Part shown: one piece after another, positions 22,900-36,098 of the stretch
Numbering within the stretch: the stretch's first letter is position 1
How the letters are laid out: each line of letters begins with the position of its first letter
DNA from: Pictodentalium vernedei
Lineage: Eukaryota; Mollusca; Scaphopoda; Dentaliida; Dentaliidae
Length of the DNA: 64,000 bases
Assembly (NCBI GenBank): GCA_031216915.1
Contig: CM062297.1
Coordinates: forward strand, 531,548,971 to 531,612,970
Reading direction: 5' to 3'
Translations under genes and position numbers: made by a program
Notes under the pieces: generated by a model
What the model saw: only the letters and a program-made list of their open reading frames with translations
The model's database searches: none
What the model was told of the DNA's origin: nothing

Positions 22900-24000
22900 T
22901 CTTCATCTTTGCATTTGACTGGGTGGAAAACTTGCCGTAGGTCGCTTTAGTCTTCCAACTCTAGTTTTTATGATAGAATCAATTCTCGTCTCTTTAAGCT
23001 GCAGTCTAATGTACCATTACCAGCAGAAACAGTACGAGAGGTTGTCCTAGACTCAGTCTATAAGGACTCATAGCAAGGTATAGGTATACCTAAGTCTTTG
23101 ATGGTAAGCTTTCATTATTGTAGGATTAAACTACAAGAAAGCATCTATTCTCGACTCTTTAAGTTGGGGTCTAATCGACCACAGCCAACAGAAGAGTAGG
23201 AGAGTTTGTCCTAGACTCATTTCGCTTATAAGGCTCATAGCGAAGGTATAGGTATCTCTCCTATATATAATTCTTTAGCTTTGTCTATACAGCCACTTGG
23301 ATAGGGGTTTCTCGTCAGACTGAGTTACTGATCAGACTCTCCTGAGCCGGTGGTTCTAGGCTCTTATAGAACTTGGTCCGGCCGATTTTGACTGGAAGTG
23401 GATAATTAGGTTATTTATTATTATCTTTCAGTCTATAAGCAAACATTCGGCAATTGTAGCGAGTATAGTTTTTTAGATCACTTGTTTTGTGAACTAGATA
23501 ATGTCTCATGGAATTTATGATAGGAATCATGTATCCCACTATTCATTTGGCTGGTTCATCTGTTTCACAGAGCGAATTAAGCAGCTGTTTCGCTCGCTTT
23601 TATCAGTTATCTGACGCATTAACAGCGATAGTTTTGTGCGCCGGATGGAGTTGTGTGGAGCGACTTGGAATGTTATTTCGATGGGTCCCTCACACACATG
23701 TCTACTCCAGTTATTAACTGGAGTGGTAGACGTTTTTCCCTCTTGACCTGTTTTGTTTTAGAGAATCTTTTAACATAAGGTCAAGTTTGGGCATATATTA
23801 CGGTTTTCTCAATTATTTTGGAGTGTTTTTTACCGGATTCAATATTACAGAGGCCTGTGAATGATCTTGAAGCGTGTTTTCTCTGCAGAGATTGTTCATC
23901 TTATCCCGCTTTTGTATGTATATGTTATAATTAATTTCTCACTGATTTCGTCGTACCTGTATACGGCGTCTGCAGTGCATATTTATAGCGGATAATGTTA
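22900..24000 (+). pseudogene. E2 reverse transcriptase relict
   Basis: Two ~175-bp tandem blocks (about 22965-23110 and 23125-23275, both with TCTAAT..CC, CAGCA/CAACAGAA and GTCCTAGACTCA) precede a short open block at 23508-23717. Its SELSSCFARFYQLSDALTA matches the connection region between RT and RNase H of the intact copy (AKLVSCYARYCLHADKVTA). The catalytic motifs are not recognisable. Confidence 0.55.
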
Positions 24001-24569
24001 TTTACCAAAATCATCGCTATAGCCTTGGCTTGTGAAGTGGCGTTAAGCACCAATTATTATTCATGAATTAATTTGTTGAGTGCTGGATCGTTATTTATTT
24101 ATATCGTTTCCGGGTTCTGCTTATTGATTCCAAAGCTCTCCCCTCTTTCTTTTGAAGTTATTTTTTAAAAAAAAGGGTGGGGTAGATGGGGGTCATTTTG
24201 TCCACTTCTCTGCCTTATGGGGTATGTAACTATTGAGGAAGCTGTCTTTTCCGTACTATGTTCGGCGATCAGCTGCAGTATTTTTGTGTGGAGTTGGTTT
24301 AGGGGAAATTTTCTCTCATTGTCAGTATGCCATAATAATTTTTAGGGCCCAGTCCAGACTAGTCTCTAAAATTGTTTATTTGTTACATCCTAATTAACAT
24401 GAACTTATGCTTAGATTTAGGATTTACATTATTGGGATCCATATTAGGTTATGTCTCTTCTATTATGGTATTAAGAGACATTCATGTAAATTCTAATTTC
24501 TTCATCATAGATTGAAGGATTGATCTAATATTTCAGAAGTTCTAAGCCCTCCGCCTTTTTAGGATTCAG

Positions 24570-24640
24570 CTAAATCTAAAATATGAAAAAATTTATAGTA
24601 ATTTATATATTTTTTATACTTGCCAATGACCCAGATGGGA
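24570..24640. repeat. E2 internal complementary region (left half damaged)
   Basis: ATGAAAAAATTTATAG...TTGCCAATGACCCAGA is complementary to the E2 right terminus. The half matching the left terminus has shrunk to CTAAATCTAAAAT. Confidence 0.8.
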
Positions 24641-24706
24641 ATGGCCCCCCCATGAGTGGGCAGTACTGGGCACTCATACCTCCCGCTGAATTATTATAAT
24701 CTTTTT

Positions 24707-26746
24707 ATGTGTACCCATACTATGTATGGTACACATAATGCCGGCATCCGGGGTGACCATCCGTCGTTTGTCCATCCTTTGTCCGTCCGTCCGTTTGTCT
24801 GTCCGACCAGCGTCCATATCCATTTCTTTGGCATTCGATAACTTGAAAAATATTGCTTGGATTGTCAAGTTACTTTATATTTGTGTTCAGGTTACTGATG
24901 TGCTGAGCTGTATAGTTTTTGGTGTAAATCGGATAATTTGATCCTGAGATATTAACCCTTTAACCTTCAAATTGAAAATTCCTCCAATCCCTTTGGCATT
25001 CGATAACTTGAAAAATATTGCTTGGATTGTCAAGTTACTTTATATTTGTGTTCAGATTACTGATGTGCCGAGCTGTATAGTTTTCGGTGTAAATCAGTTA
25101 TTTTGATCCTGAGATATTAACCCTTTGACCTTCAAATTGAAAATTTCTCCAATCCCTTTGGCATTCGATAACTTGATAAATATTGCTTGGATTGTCAAGT
25201 TACTTTATATTTGTGTTCAGGTTACTGATGTGCCAAGCTGTATAGTTTTTGGTGTAAATCTGATAATTTAATCCTGACATATTAACCCTTTATCCTTCAA
25301 ATTGAAAATTCCTCCAATCCCTTTGGCATTCGATGACTTGAAAAATATTGCTTGGATTGTCTAGTTACTTTATATTTGTGTTCAGGTTACTGATGTACCG
25401 AGCTGTATAGTTTTTGGTGTAAATCGGATAATTTGATCCTGAGATATTAACCCTTTAACCTTCAAATTGAAAATTCCTCCAATCCCTTTGGCATTCGATA
25501 ACTTAAAAAATATTGCTTGGATTGTCTAGTTACTTTATATTTGTGTTCAGGTTACTGTTGTGCCGAGCTGTATAGTTTGTGGTGTACATCTGATGATTTG
25601 ATCCCTAGATATTAACCCTTTATCCTTCAAATTGAAAATTCCTCCAGTCCCTTTGGCATTCGATAACTTGATTAAATATTGCTTGGATTGTCAAGTTACT
25701 TTATATTTGTGTTCAGGTTACTGATGTGCCAAGCTGTATAGTTTTTGGGGTAAATCTGTTATTTTGATCCTGAGATATTACCCCTTTATCCTTCAAATTG
25801 AAAATTTCTCCAATCCCTTTGGCATTCGATAACTTGAAAAGTATTGCTTGAATTGTCAAGTTACTTTTTATATTTGTGTTCAGGTTACTGATGTGCCAAG
25901 CTGTATAGTTTTTGGTGTAAATCTGATAATTTAATCCTGAGATATTAACCCTTTAACCTTCAAATTGGAAATTCCTCCAATCCCTTTGGCATTCGATAAC
26001 TTAAAAAATATTGCTTGGATTGTCTAGTTACTTTATATTTGTGTTCAGATTACTGATGTGCTGAGCTGTATAGTTTTTGGTCTAAATCTGATGATTTGAT
26101 CTCGAGATATTAACCCTTTATCCTTCAAATTGAAAATTCCTCCAATCCCTTTGGCATTCGATAATTTGAAAAATATTACTTAGACTGTCAAGTTACTTTT
26201 TATTTGTGTTCCGTTTACTGATGTGCTGAGCTGTATAGTTTTTGGTGTAAATCTGTTATTTTGATCCTGAGATATTAACCCTTTATCCTTCAAATTGAAA
26301 ATTCCTTCAATCCATTTGGCATTTGATAACTTGAAAAATATTGCTTGGATTGTCAAGTTACTTTATATTTGTGTTCAGGTTACTGATGTATCGAGCTGTA
26401 TAGTTTTTGGTGTAAATCTGTTATTTTGATCCTGAGATATTAACCCCCTTTATCCTTCAAATTGAAAATTCCTCCAATCCCTTTGGCATGAGATAACTCA
26501 AAAAATATCAATCCGATTGTCATGTTACTTTATATATTTACTCAGGATACTGATGTGCTGTGCTGTATAGTTTTTTATGTAAATCTGATAATTTGCTCCG
26601 GAGATATTAACCCTTTATCATCAAATTAGACACTCCTCCAATCCATTTCTATATGTACCCATACCTTGTATGGTGTACATAATGTCGGTATCCGTGGTGG
26701 CCCTCCATCATACAGCTTTCTACTAGTTGTGCATATGGGTACACAT
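24707..26746. mobile_element. TIR element filled by 11 x 165-bp tandem units
   Basis: Perfect 13-bp inverted ends ATGTGTACCCATA (24707-24719) and TATGGGTACACAT (26734-26746). The left end folds back (GTACCCATAC-tat-GTATGGTAC); the same hairpin with GGTACACATAATG-like flank recurs at 26652-26677, on the far side of the array. Between them, units starting CTTTGGCATTCGATAACTTG occur at 24826, 24991, 25156, 25321, 25486, 25651, 25817, 25984, 26149, 26314 and 26481: spacing 165 bp with a few of 166-167. It is inserted in the 3' spacer of E2. No transposase. Confidence 0.85.
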
Positions 26747-26779
26747 CTGACGATTTCATCGGCCTATTTTTTCTACAAA

Positions 26780-27010
26780 GAATGATTTTATTGGCGCCAG
26801 ATTCGGTGACTTCCTGGCGTCTGCGCATGCGTGGAGGGTAAAATGTATGGAGGGCCAGTTTGGACTTCAAATTTTCGGTTTTGCATGCAAATTTTGGGGA
26901 TTGGGGGGCAAAATTTGTGTTTGGCCCTAGATATTTTGGGGTTAGCACCAGCTAAGTCTGGGTCATTGGTAAGAATAAAAAATATATAAATTACTATAAA
27001 TTTTTTTCAT
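26780..27010 (-). repeat. E2 right inverted terminal repeat
   Basis: Inverted copy of the E2 left end, with TGCGCATGCGTG at 26822-26833. Confidence 0.9.
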
Positions 27011-27675
27011 TTTCGGGACATACGCCTGACGTCATCATTCTTGCTAATGATTTATCCACTGTTAAGTGTTCCTTCCCTATCCCTCCTTGAAGCCCTCCTG
27101 TTAAACTCCGAAGCTTTTTGGCTGTTTTTTATTGAAATTTTTTATTAAATTTCTTGGGAGTTTAACGTGTATTACAGAATGTTTATTCTGTTTATCCCCA
27201 TTGTTACGTCCTCACCCAAGGGGTGTTAGGTCATTTTGATCTTGCATTTTCTATCCGATGTATCGTTTTTTCTTCATATGAAGATCTAGCTTTACATCTG
27301 GTAGCATTAAAATCTGTTACTGACCTTGGGCCTTTTTGTGTGCCTGATGTCTTTTTTCCGGTTTTGTCCTTTGAGGTTGTTTCCATTGGCAACGTCTTCA
27401 AATATATGTAGTACCGGTATTTGGTATTATATTACTGTAGGATTATTGTAGGATACATTGATTATGATTCTGGTAGTGTAGCTCAAAAAATGTGGATTTT
27501 GTCCACACTTAGGCTCTATCGGGATGCCCTTGGGCTCATCATGTTCCCTTTTTTCGAAACATTTTTGGATTTAATTTTTTGAATTTGGTTTTGATTGCAA
27601 TTATTCATGTATCATTATCATATATTTCGTTGTGGAGTTTGTAGGAGTGCTATCGACTTTGTTTTTGATTGAATC

Positions 27676-29820
27676 ATGAAAGCTTACTGCTCTAAATGCA
27701 AGGCGAGGAGGTTTTCCACGGATTTACATGCTTGTTGCCTTGCCTGTAGTCAATGCACTCCTACGGATTCTTGTCCTACTTGTGTACTTTGAGATGACAG
27801 ACGTTGGAGACGGGTGTCACGGTATGTTGTTGGTGGTGAGGTTCCTTTGCCGAAACTTTCACTGCAGGATAATTCGAGTTTTTCAGTTTCTATTTACAGA
27901 GGAACAAGAACATGGTGATGGTATTGTGACATCCATCCAGAGTGTGCTACCGCCATTGCACTCTGATGAGCAAAATAGAGCTAGCTGCAAGGTGCTCATG
28001 AATATAAGCAAGGGATAAGCCCTCTAGTTAGTGTTCTTATTCCCTTACAAGCAGCTAGCTCGACCGGTGAAGCGGTTACTCCGTCCGTGGGAACCGTGAC
28101 ACCGGGTATGTCCGTTGCGGTCGAAGGAAGTGTAGATTTGGGTAGAGCGAGCCCCTCAAAATCAAAAGCTCACCCACTGATGAAGGAAATAGGGAGGAAG
28201 TCAGCAAGTTTCTTTTAGGGAGGCTCGGCGAGGTCTATTAAGGCCGCGAGCAGGAGAGGTGCCTCTAACCCAACAACATTTGGGGCCAATGTTGTTTTGA
28301 GAAACTTGCACCGACCGGAGCATACGTCCACTCTGCCGCTCTGGATGCTCCATCTAGTCTGCAGCCGGCTTTGGCTACAGTCACAGCTTCCTCCGTTACA
28401 TTACAAAGCACACACGACGCATGCTAGCTACCCGACTTCGGATATCCAGCCAGCTGCATGAAGATGGAGCCAGTCTTCGCCTGTGAAGCTGCACCATCCG
28501 GTAGCTAGCGATCTGGGGCTTTAATCATCGGGACGTTCGGAGAAGAGATCCATCTGCGGATCTTCATCCCAGGAGCAGCAAGCGGTGAAAATACAGAAGA
28601 CCGCTGCTCCTCAAGCCTCGGTAACGGACTTGCTGTCGCAGATTGCACAGCTGATCCCAGCAAGTGCAAGAGCAGCCTCCCGTAGACTCCGGTGGTGAGC
28701 TGTCAGATGGTCCTGGGTAGGTCCAGTCATCTGCACATGCAGATGTTATGGACTGAACATCACAGCTGGTTCAGTCAGATGGTGATAGGGACAAGGAAGA
28801 GAATTACCCTTCCCTTTCGGAACATAACATGGTAGCGATGAATTTTTATTCATCAATACTATACTAACTTTGTTCCACCTGATCAGGAAGCTGCGATTGC
28901 TAGACAGAAACCGCTGTCATCTCTGGACAAAGATTTCGTACGAAGGAAAGATGATGTTCTTTCCTTCCTGAAACAGTCTTGACAGGTGTCGGAGGCCTCC
29001 GGCCGCATTAACAACGCCATATTCAACCTCTCTAGTGCTAAGAGGAAGGCGGTTTCTTATCGACATCTTCAATAAATATACCATTCCTTGAACTACTACG
29101 TTCATTTAAAACAGTTGGAGATGTCCAGAGAGTTCCTCTGCATTTCGATGAGCAGGCTGGGGATGGAGATATGTCCCTACCTGCATCATTCCATATACGC
29201 TCGGAAGTGATAGAATTTGCTATTTCATCCAATAGAGCGAATCTGGACTTGATGTCCTATGCAGATCACTTCATCAGAGCTATGGCGCAACATCTTAATG
29301 GGAAGGAATTGGAGGATGTTTGTTCCTCGCTTAGAGTTCTTTCCAGGGCAGTCATGTATGCCACGTACAACTCCACCCTGACAGTGGCAAATTGGGAGTT
29401 GATCAGGCATGATGCTGCCCTTTCGTCGTCATCACTTATAGATGACAAGGTGAAAAGCTCTCTCCGAGTCGCTCCGGTCTCCGGATATACTCTATATGAC
29501 GACGAGCTTTCGTTAGTCTATGAACAGGCTACAAGAAAGCTTCCAGTACACTGCTACTGAAGTCTGCATCTCAACAACACGCTTCAGCAGACCGGGGTAA
29601 GCGAGGTCATTCCACTCCAAAATCTACTAAGGGAACTCCTCGCGAGAGTACAATAAACCCTCTTATACTTACTCCGGAGGTCGTCAGTATAGCGACTCAG
29701 GAAAGAGGCGCAGGTCTGATCCAGACTATAGGTCAGATGCCCCTAAGCCGACGGAACGAGGTTCTTCGTGGGGAGGATGTAGTTTCTCTTCCCGTAAGCC
29801 TCGTAAGTCGTACAGGTGAT
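27676..29820 (+). pseudogene. E3 Gag relict
   Basis: Starts at an ATG at 27676 with a Cys-rich block (YCSKCKARRFSTDLHACCLA then CSQC..SCPTC), aligning with the Cys/His block at 60292. The best preserved part is 29171-29560, open for 129 codons: SNRANLDLMSYADHF, GKELEDVCSSLRVLSRAV and DDKVKSSLRVAPVSGYTLYD match the intact Gag (residues about 390-500). The C-terminal basic tail is recognisable (SSRKPRKSYR before TGA at about 29820). Frameshifts separate the blocks. Confidence 0.82.
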
Positions 29821-29844
29821 GAATAAGACCTCGATTGCTTACCA

Positions 29845-32213
29845 GTTGACGGAAGGTTATCAAACTTGGCGAGAAACTGGTTTAAGGCACGGAAGATCAG
29901 TGGGTAAAAGTGTTGTCTCGGAAGACCTACGGCTATGATTCCGAACAAAATCCCCACTTACAGGATGTCCGCATTGGACAAATCTTTCCAGCGGATCCTT
30001 TCAAAGGAGAGTCGCTCCTAGTGGAGGTACAGGCTCTCTTAATGAAGGAACCAATAGAGGTCGTCGAAAATAGACTTTCCACTGCTTTCCACTTAGTGGA
30101 AGGTTATCAACCTTGTGAAAAAGTGGATGAAAATTGCAAAAGATCAGTGGATGAGTTTGTTGTCTCGGCAGGCCTGCAGCTATCAGTCCGAGCAAAGCTC
30201 CACTTAAAAGAGGTACATGTTGGAAAAATCTTCCAGCGAATTCTTCCAAGAGAGTCTCTCATTGCGGAGATACAGGCTCTCCTATTGAAGAAAAGCAATA
30301 GAGGTCGTCGAAATATTCTCTAGGTTTTTTCAAATCACCTGTTTCTGGTCCTGAAGCCAGACGGATAGTGCATAGATAGGCTAAGACAGCTGTCTTGTTT
30401 GGAATAGAGCCGTTAGAGGGAATAGGTACGTCTTTTCCCTCTTGGTATTGTATTCCTTGGCGTCAAGACATTTAATGTCATTGTGGACGCAATAGAAGCC
30501 TTATGTACTGTTGCAGCGGTCTTTTCTTAGCGGCTAGTGTTGTAAGTCTCCATTTATTGAGCTTTCAAAGGCCACAAGTGACACATATGTCTTCAAGTAG
30601 ACAAAGACTCATAACTGCATAGCTACCTTGAGATTACTGTCTCTGGGAATCACAGCCATTAGAATAGCGGCTCATCGTTCCCTACCTTGCGCGACGATGG
30701 TTGTAAGTCTCCGTTAGTGAGCTTTCAAGGTCGCTAGTTACACCGAGATGTCTGTCTTCACGGAGAGGAAGACTTCTAGCTACATTAGCGAGGCTCTGAC
30801 CGCTGTCTTTTGGGAATAAAACCGATAATGGTACAGTGCTTTTCGGTTTGTTTTCGCAGGTGTCATAGATTGGAGTCTTATTGTTTACACCATAGTAGCC
30901 TAGCTAAAATCATGAGCGAGAATTTTTCAGTATTTATGCAGTGACATAACTGAATTTATTATCTCTTGGGACTGCTGTCCCTTTGGGAATTTAGGGCTGT
31001 TAAACTAGCGTCTCTTTATTCCCTACCTTGGTCGACGATAGTTGTAAGTCTCTGTTCAGTGAGCCTTCAAGGTCGCAACTTACACCGATATATCTGTCTT
31101 CACAGAGATGAAGAGTTATAAGTTACGGCTAGCGTTGTAAGTCTCCTTAGTGACCAAAGGCTGCAGTTACCTGCCTTTTATTGTCTTCACATATAGGAAG
31201 ACCTTTTACTGCTTCAGCTAGGCTGAGTTCGTTGTCCTATAGGATATGATACCGTATGCTAGAGGAGGTTATTCTCTTCCTACTGGTATGGTTTGGTGTT
31301 AGTTATATGAGGTGATAACCTCTATTGATGACGCCATATTTACCTAGTGTGATCATGTCAATACGGTGTATTTGTTCTTCACGTCCCTCTCTGTCCTTAG
31401 TGGCATTATGGAGTCGGTCAGACATGAGGGAGCCCTGCGGTTCCTATACTATTTGATGACTAACACGAGCGATTCTAGTAATGCGGGTGAGGGGGGTTCG
31501 ATATGAATTTTTGTCTAGCACCCCCCCTCCCCCCCCCCCCACCCCCCCGCTAATGTCTTAAGAGGCATTTACAGGTACAGGGCAAGACATAGTTTTCTTC
31601 TCGTAAGCCTTGTATGCATTTAAGTATATACATACCTTTCATGGCTTCTCGATTGGCATCTGGGTCATGTTCTAACGGCGACTTCATGGGCACATCCACT
31701 TTTTAGTTGATTTGTTTCCTGTGGTTGTTCGTTTTTAAGTCATATATGAGCATATGATTCATTATAAATAAATTGCTAGCCTTCGAGTACCTGTATGGCT
31801 GACATGTCGGTTATCTGGACGACATTCTCCAATGTGGCAATTTGTCCACTCTGAAAAGTTTCGCTCAGAGTGGTCAGGCCTTTTCTTACGACATATGGGT
31901 TTATTACTCAGATAACTGCATATTAATGCTGTATTATTCATTCAGTTTCCTGGTCACACTTATATCACTCGGTCATACCATGGATACAGGCTGTATTCAG
32001 ATGAGTACCTGTGGGATTTCATTGCTCGCGTGCATAATATATGCATTTATTAGGCAGACGCTTTATGGTACACATTATATAAACTCTTGCTCTGCTTATA
32101 GAGCTCCTGAGAATTTTGGGGCTATTTGGATCAGTTATGGAACTGCCAACAGACCGTCTATGCATATGTTCTCCATTTTTGGTATCATTATTCAGAGTAA
32201 CATTTTTCTCTGA
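29845..32213 (+). pseudogene. E3 reverse transcriptase relict with internal duplication
   Basis: The N-terminal RT block (GESLLVEVQALLMKEPIEVV) is followed by a second decayed copy (ESLIAEIQALLLKK) about 245 bp later, within 29910-30323. The segment 30430-31400 holds 3-4 diverged blocks with GTTGTAAGTCTCC (30540, 30709, 31041, 31134) and has no homologue in the intact copy. The catalytic motif GYLDDILQCGN is still legible at about 31808-31840. A C-rich run lies at 31521-31550. Confidence 0.65.
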
Positions 32214-33645
32214 ACAATCAATGGTGGTTACGGACCAAGGAAAAAATGGATTATTTCGGGGACGGTCCGTGACGAGTCTGTTAATCATAGCTCGTTTCAT
32301 GTTCTAAATCCAGGTTTCTTGAAGGTACAGTACACATTCTTGTATATTCAAACCGTTCATTGGAGTGTTATTATTGGAATCAATTGTACACATGAATGGG
32401 GTCGCCTGTAGGTTGCCTTAGAAGCGTGTTTGCTCTTCAGATACTTTTTAATTGGTATTAAATTGGACAAGTGTATGGTTGTACACTTTATATCACCAGT
32501 TTTCATCCTATCTACGTATTCCAACTTCGGTATACGTTAGAAGTGTGCTCTGTTAATTACCGGGATCGCCACAATAGCCCTAGCTTCTGACATAGCGTTA
32601 AGCACCAATAATTAATAATAATTATACCCCACGCAACAAACTTGCGGGGGTATAATGTTTTTGACTGGTCCGTCCATCAGTCCTTCAGTCTGTCAGGCCG
32701 TCAGATCGTCCGACCGTCAGTCTGTCAGTCCGTCAGTCCATCCTACATGTTTTCCATACTTTTTTTCTACACGCTTCCAGATATTGAGCTGCTTTTTGGT
32801 ATGTGAGTCTAACATGGTGGCCTACAGATCAAGTTTGCATTTTGTTCTGCTCCACAGATTTTTACCAAAATTACGGCCCTTGGACTCTAAAAAATTCATC
32901 AAAATTACAGTTTTCCGGACCTTTTTCTACACGCTTCCAGATATTGAGCTGATTTTTGGTATGTTAGTCTGACATGGTGGCCTACAGATCAGGTTTGCAT
33001 TTTGTTCCGCTCCACTGATTTTTACCGAAATTACGGCCCTTGAACTTTGAAAAGTTCATCAAAATTACAGTTTTGCGGCCTTTTCTCCTACACGCTTCCA
33101 GATATTGAGCTGATTTTTGGTATGTAAGTCTAACATGGTGGCCTACAGAAGAAGATTGCGTTTTGTTCCGCTCCACTGACTTTTACCGAAATTACGGCCC
33201 TTGGACTCTGAAAAATGCATCAAAATTACAGTTTTGCGGACTGTTTTCCTACACGCTTCAAGATATTGAGCTGATTTTTGGTATGTTAGTCCAACATGGT
33301 GGCCTACAGAACAAGTTTGGGTTTTGTTCTGCTCCACTGATTTTTACCAAAATTACGGCCCCATAGACTTTGAAAAGTTCATCAAAATTACAGTTTTTCG
33401 GGCTTTTTCGCTACATGCTTCCAGATATTGAGCTGATTTTTGGTATGATTGTCTAACATGGTGGCCTACAGATCAAGTTTGCAGTTTGTTCTGCTCCACT
33501 AATTTTTACCGAAATTACGGCCCTTCGACTTTGAAAAAAGTTCATCAAAATTACAGTTTTCCGGACTTTTTTTCTACATGCTTTCAGATATTATCGAAAT
33601 TACGGCCATTTTAGTATGTGAGTCTACCACAATGACTTACAGATC

Positions 33646-36098
33646 TAGAGATGAGCCGATTAGTAAAATGCCCCATAAGACGAATGCCGATTATTTTAGA
33701 CAACAATCGGCCGATACCGAATGCCGATGTCAGATGGTTTCTTTATTATTCAAGCTTACTGCAGAAGCTGGCTGATTTACAGTAATCAGAATCCCCATCA
33801 ACCCGGAAGATAACACACTTTTACCATACTGACTCGTTTCGAAGCCCATACTCGTGTCGAAGCCCACCCCCCGCTGTTTCAGATTTGTGAACCAGGGTGC
33901 CCTACTCGAGTCAAAGCCCACCCCCCAAGTTTCAAATTGGATGAAAGTTGTTTGAGACAAGACGTCAAATTTACAGGCATCAAATGGAAAAACAGGTGAC
34001 TTGTTGCAACACTGTACTTACCAAATAGAACTGCAATACTGTATTATGTATATTTTTTGGAGTTGAGGTTTTTGTGTTGTTAAATTCATCTTTTGTGTAA
34101 TACATTATGTCTGTGTTCAGTGTAATAAGTCTTTATTAAAAAATTATCCCAAGCAAAATTGACTTGTTTATTTTTTTGTCGACCTCGTTTTTGGAAGCTG
34201 TCACTTGTTTCAAATGAGAGTGCAGGCTGCTGTCAATAGTTGTCTGAAACACACCCACAACATATAGTTTTCACAGTTTTCACAGTGGTCGAATATCATC
34301 AGAAAGATACTGATTGAACACTGCCACTTTCAAGCGGGGCACAACTCATTGTAAAAGAACACTGCCACTTTCGAGCGTGCACATCTCATTGTGAAAAACA
34401 GGTATTCAGAAATTAATGAGAAAGTGGTAATTAAAAATAAAAAATAATTACAACTCTGGTATTTGAGAATTTTTTGACAGTATAACCAGGAATATGATTT
34501 ATGACATATTGGTTCAATAAATCATGCTCATTTATCATTTCATCATTCTCTGCAACGTGAAGTTATGACTTTCAGGGTAAAATCAAATTTTCGAATTTGC
34601 CAAGGGAGGCAACTATTTTGTTATTCATATTCCGCTGTGTAAATTTTATCTGGTCTTCATATGAAGAATTTTTTTATTGATTTTGTGTGAAGCTTTATTT
34701 TGTATTATTCATAATAAAATGTACATATTAAAAAAACCAGCTATTTTTAAACAGACTATGTTTGCCTGTTTTCAAGGGGGTGGTTTGCAGTGTTGATTGT
34801 CAACTTACGTCCATTTCTGGCTTCGAGAGTAACCTGTACAAAACAACAACAACAAAAATGAAAACACCACATGGTTTTCTGCTTGTTTTATTCATTAAAT
34901 TGAGGATTAAAACCCGAAATCTGAACTGTATGTACAAGATAATTATGAGAATTTTTAAAGCAAATTTTATAAAATTGGTAGATGGTTTCCAAAGAAACGT
35001 AACATACCCAGTGGATACTTACTTGTCTTATATCGACATTTTCCGACGCATCCCAACGCGACTTGCAAGCACTAAGCCCCCCCCCCCCCCCCTCCCCCAT
35101 CACCACCACTTTGCAATTTATCCACTGCAAGCACCCCCTGGGCTTCGATACGAGTCAGTACGGTAATACTCACTTAAATAAATTAAATAACAGACATCAA
35201 AGGGTTAATTTTATGTCAATGAAGCACCATCAGTGCAGAATATTTTCGATTTAAAATAAACTGCTAACAACTGAGTCGAGAACTCATTACGTGCATCATC
35301 ACGGTAAATTATGTTCTGAACCTTTGATGCAGTTTACATCAACAATGGAAACAATTCATTTCAAAGTCGGGTCTTTGCCGAATCGCCCCCTACACAGGCT
35401 TTGAAGTCGACTATCAGTTATTTGTTAGAAAATGTTTAGTGAAAATCAAAAGCCGTTGTTGGAACCACACGTTTTAAAGTGGGAGTTTCTTTTCGGTAAA
35501 CCCATACATGGGATTGTGTCACACGAGTTATGACGTTGCACTGCATTATCTATTTTTATCATGTGCTCCACACAATTCAACATGAGAAAAATTCAGTGGC
35601 TTCGTGTTGATATATCCCACCCGAATGGCCCGATATTAAACTTTTTGCACCCAAACCTTTCACAATTAACATGGATTACTCATATGGAGGAATTATCTGT
35701 CCAATATATATTTAATGAGATGATGAGCGTGGTTGAAAGAAATATTGCAACATTTTGCAGAATGAAGTACAGTTTGGGCAGTGAAGAGAGTCCGTATTCA
35801 CATGATGGATAAAAACAACTCAGTACACAGTCACACAATCAGAATCTTTAATATGATATTCTGTCTTTTCTTTCACGAACCATCATTTACATGGTATCAG
35901 TAACAGACGAGTTACATACCGATCGCTTGCCACTGGTTGTCCCATGAAGTGGAAGAAAGTTCACCCATAACACTTTCACTTTCACTGAGTTTCAGACAAT
36001 CGGCGAGGGCCGATGTTGAATCATGAGTGCCGATGGTGAACCGATGGGTGCTTATCGGCCGAGTGCCGATGTTACACCGATTAATCGTCTCATCTCTA
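33646..36098. mobile_element. hAT-like non-autonomous transposon with 8-bp target duplication
   Basis: Inverted ends TAGAGATGAG (33646) and CTCATCTCTA (ending 36098), with partly matching ATCGGCCGA-type subterminal sequence on both sides. It is flanked by a perfect 8-bp duplication TACAGATC at 33638-33645 and 36099-36106. Length 2,453 bp. Terminal sequence style and 8-bp duplication fit the hAT superfamily. I see no transposase frame; short open frames (for example 35561-35812) resemble nothing I recognise. Confidence 0.85.
33821..35166. mobile_element. Element nested inside the hAT copy
   Basis: Imperfect ~27-bp inverted ends: TTACCATACTGACTCGTTTC.. at 33821-33848 and ..ATACGAGTCAGTACGGTAA ending 35166. 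The left part repeats a TCGAAGCCCACCCCCC motif. A C-run lies at 35078-35092. No coding region recognised; flanking duplication is ambiguous. Confidence 0.6.

Larger units (their letters stand above)
19071..27010 (+). mobile_element. DIRS-like retrotransposon E2, nested in E3
   Basis: Left terminus ATTTTTATACTGTAACC at 19071; right terminus ending AAATTTTTTTCAT at 27010. The terminal repeats (19071-19290 and 26780-26950) are inverted copies, sharing AAATTTGCATGCAAAAC and TTACCCTCC. Removing it rejoins E3 as ..CATGTTTCTCAAT/TTTCGGGACAT.., which agrees with the same stretch in E2 itself (about 19465-19490). It carries gag relicts with internal duplications, RT relicts, a partial internal complementary region (24570-24640) and a 2-kb insert with a tandem array. 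Confidence 0.9.

Noticed and set aside
24826-26648. CRISPR-like regular array
   Set aside because: Units are about 165 bp with no distinct spacers, in a eukaryotic intron; it is a tandem repeat.
35561-35812. 83-codon frame inside the hAT-like copy as a transposase fragment
   Set aside because: No recognisable hAT motifs and no homologous frame nearby.
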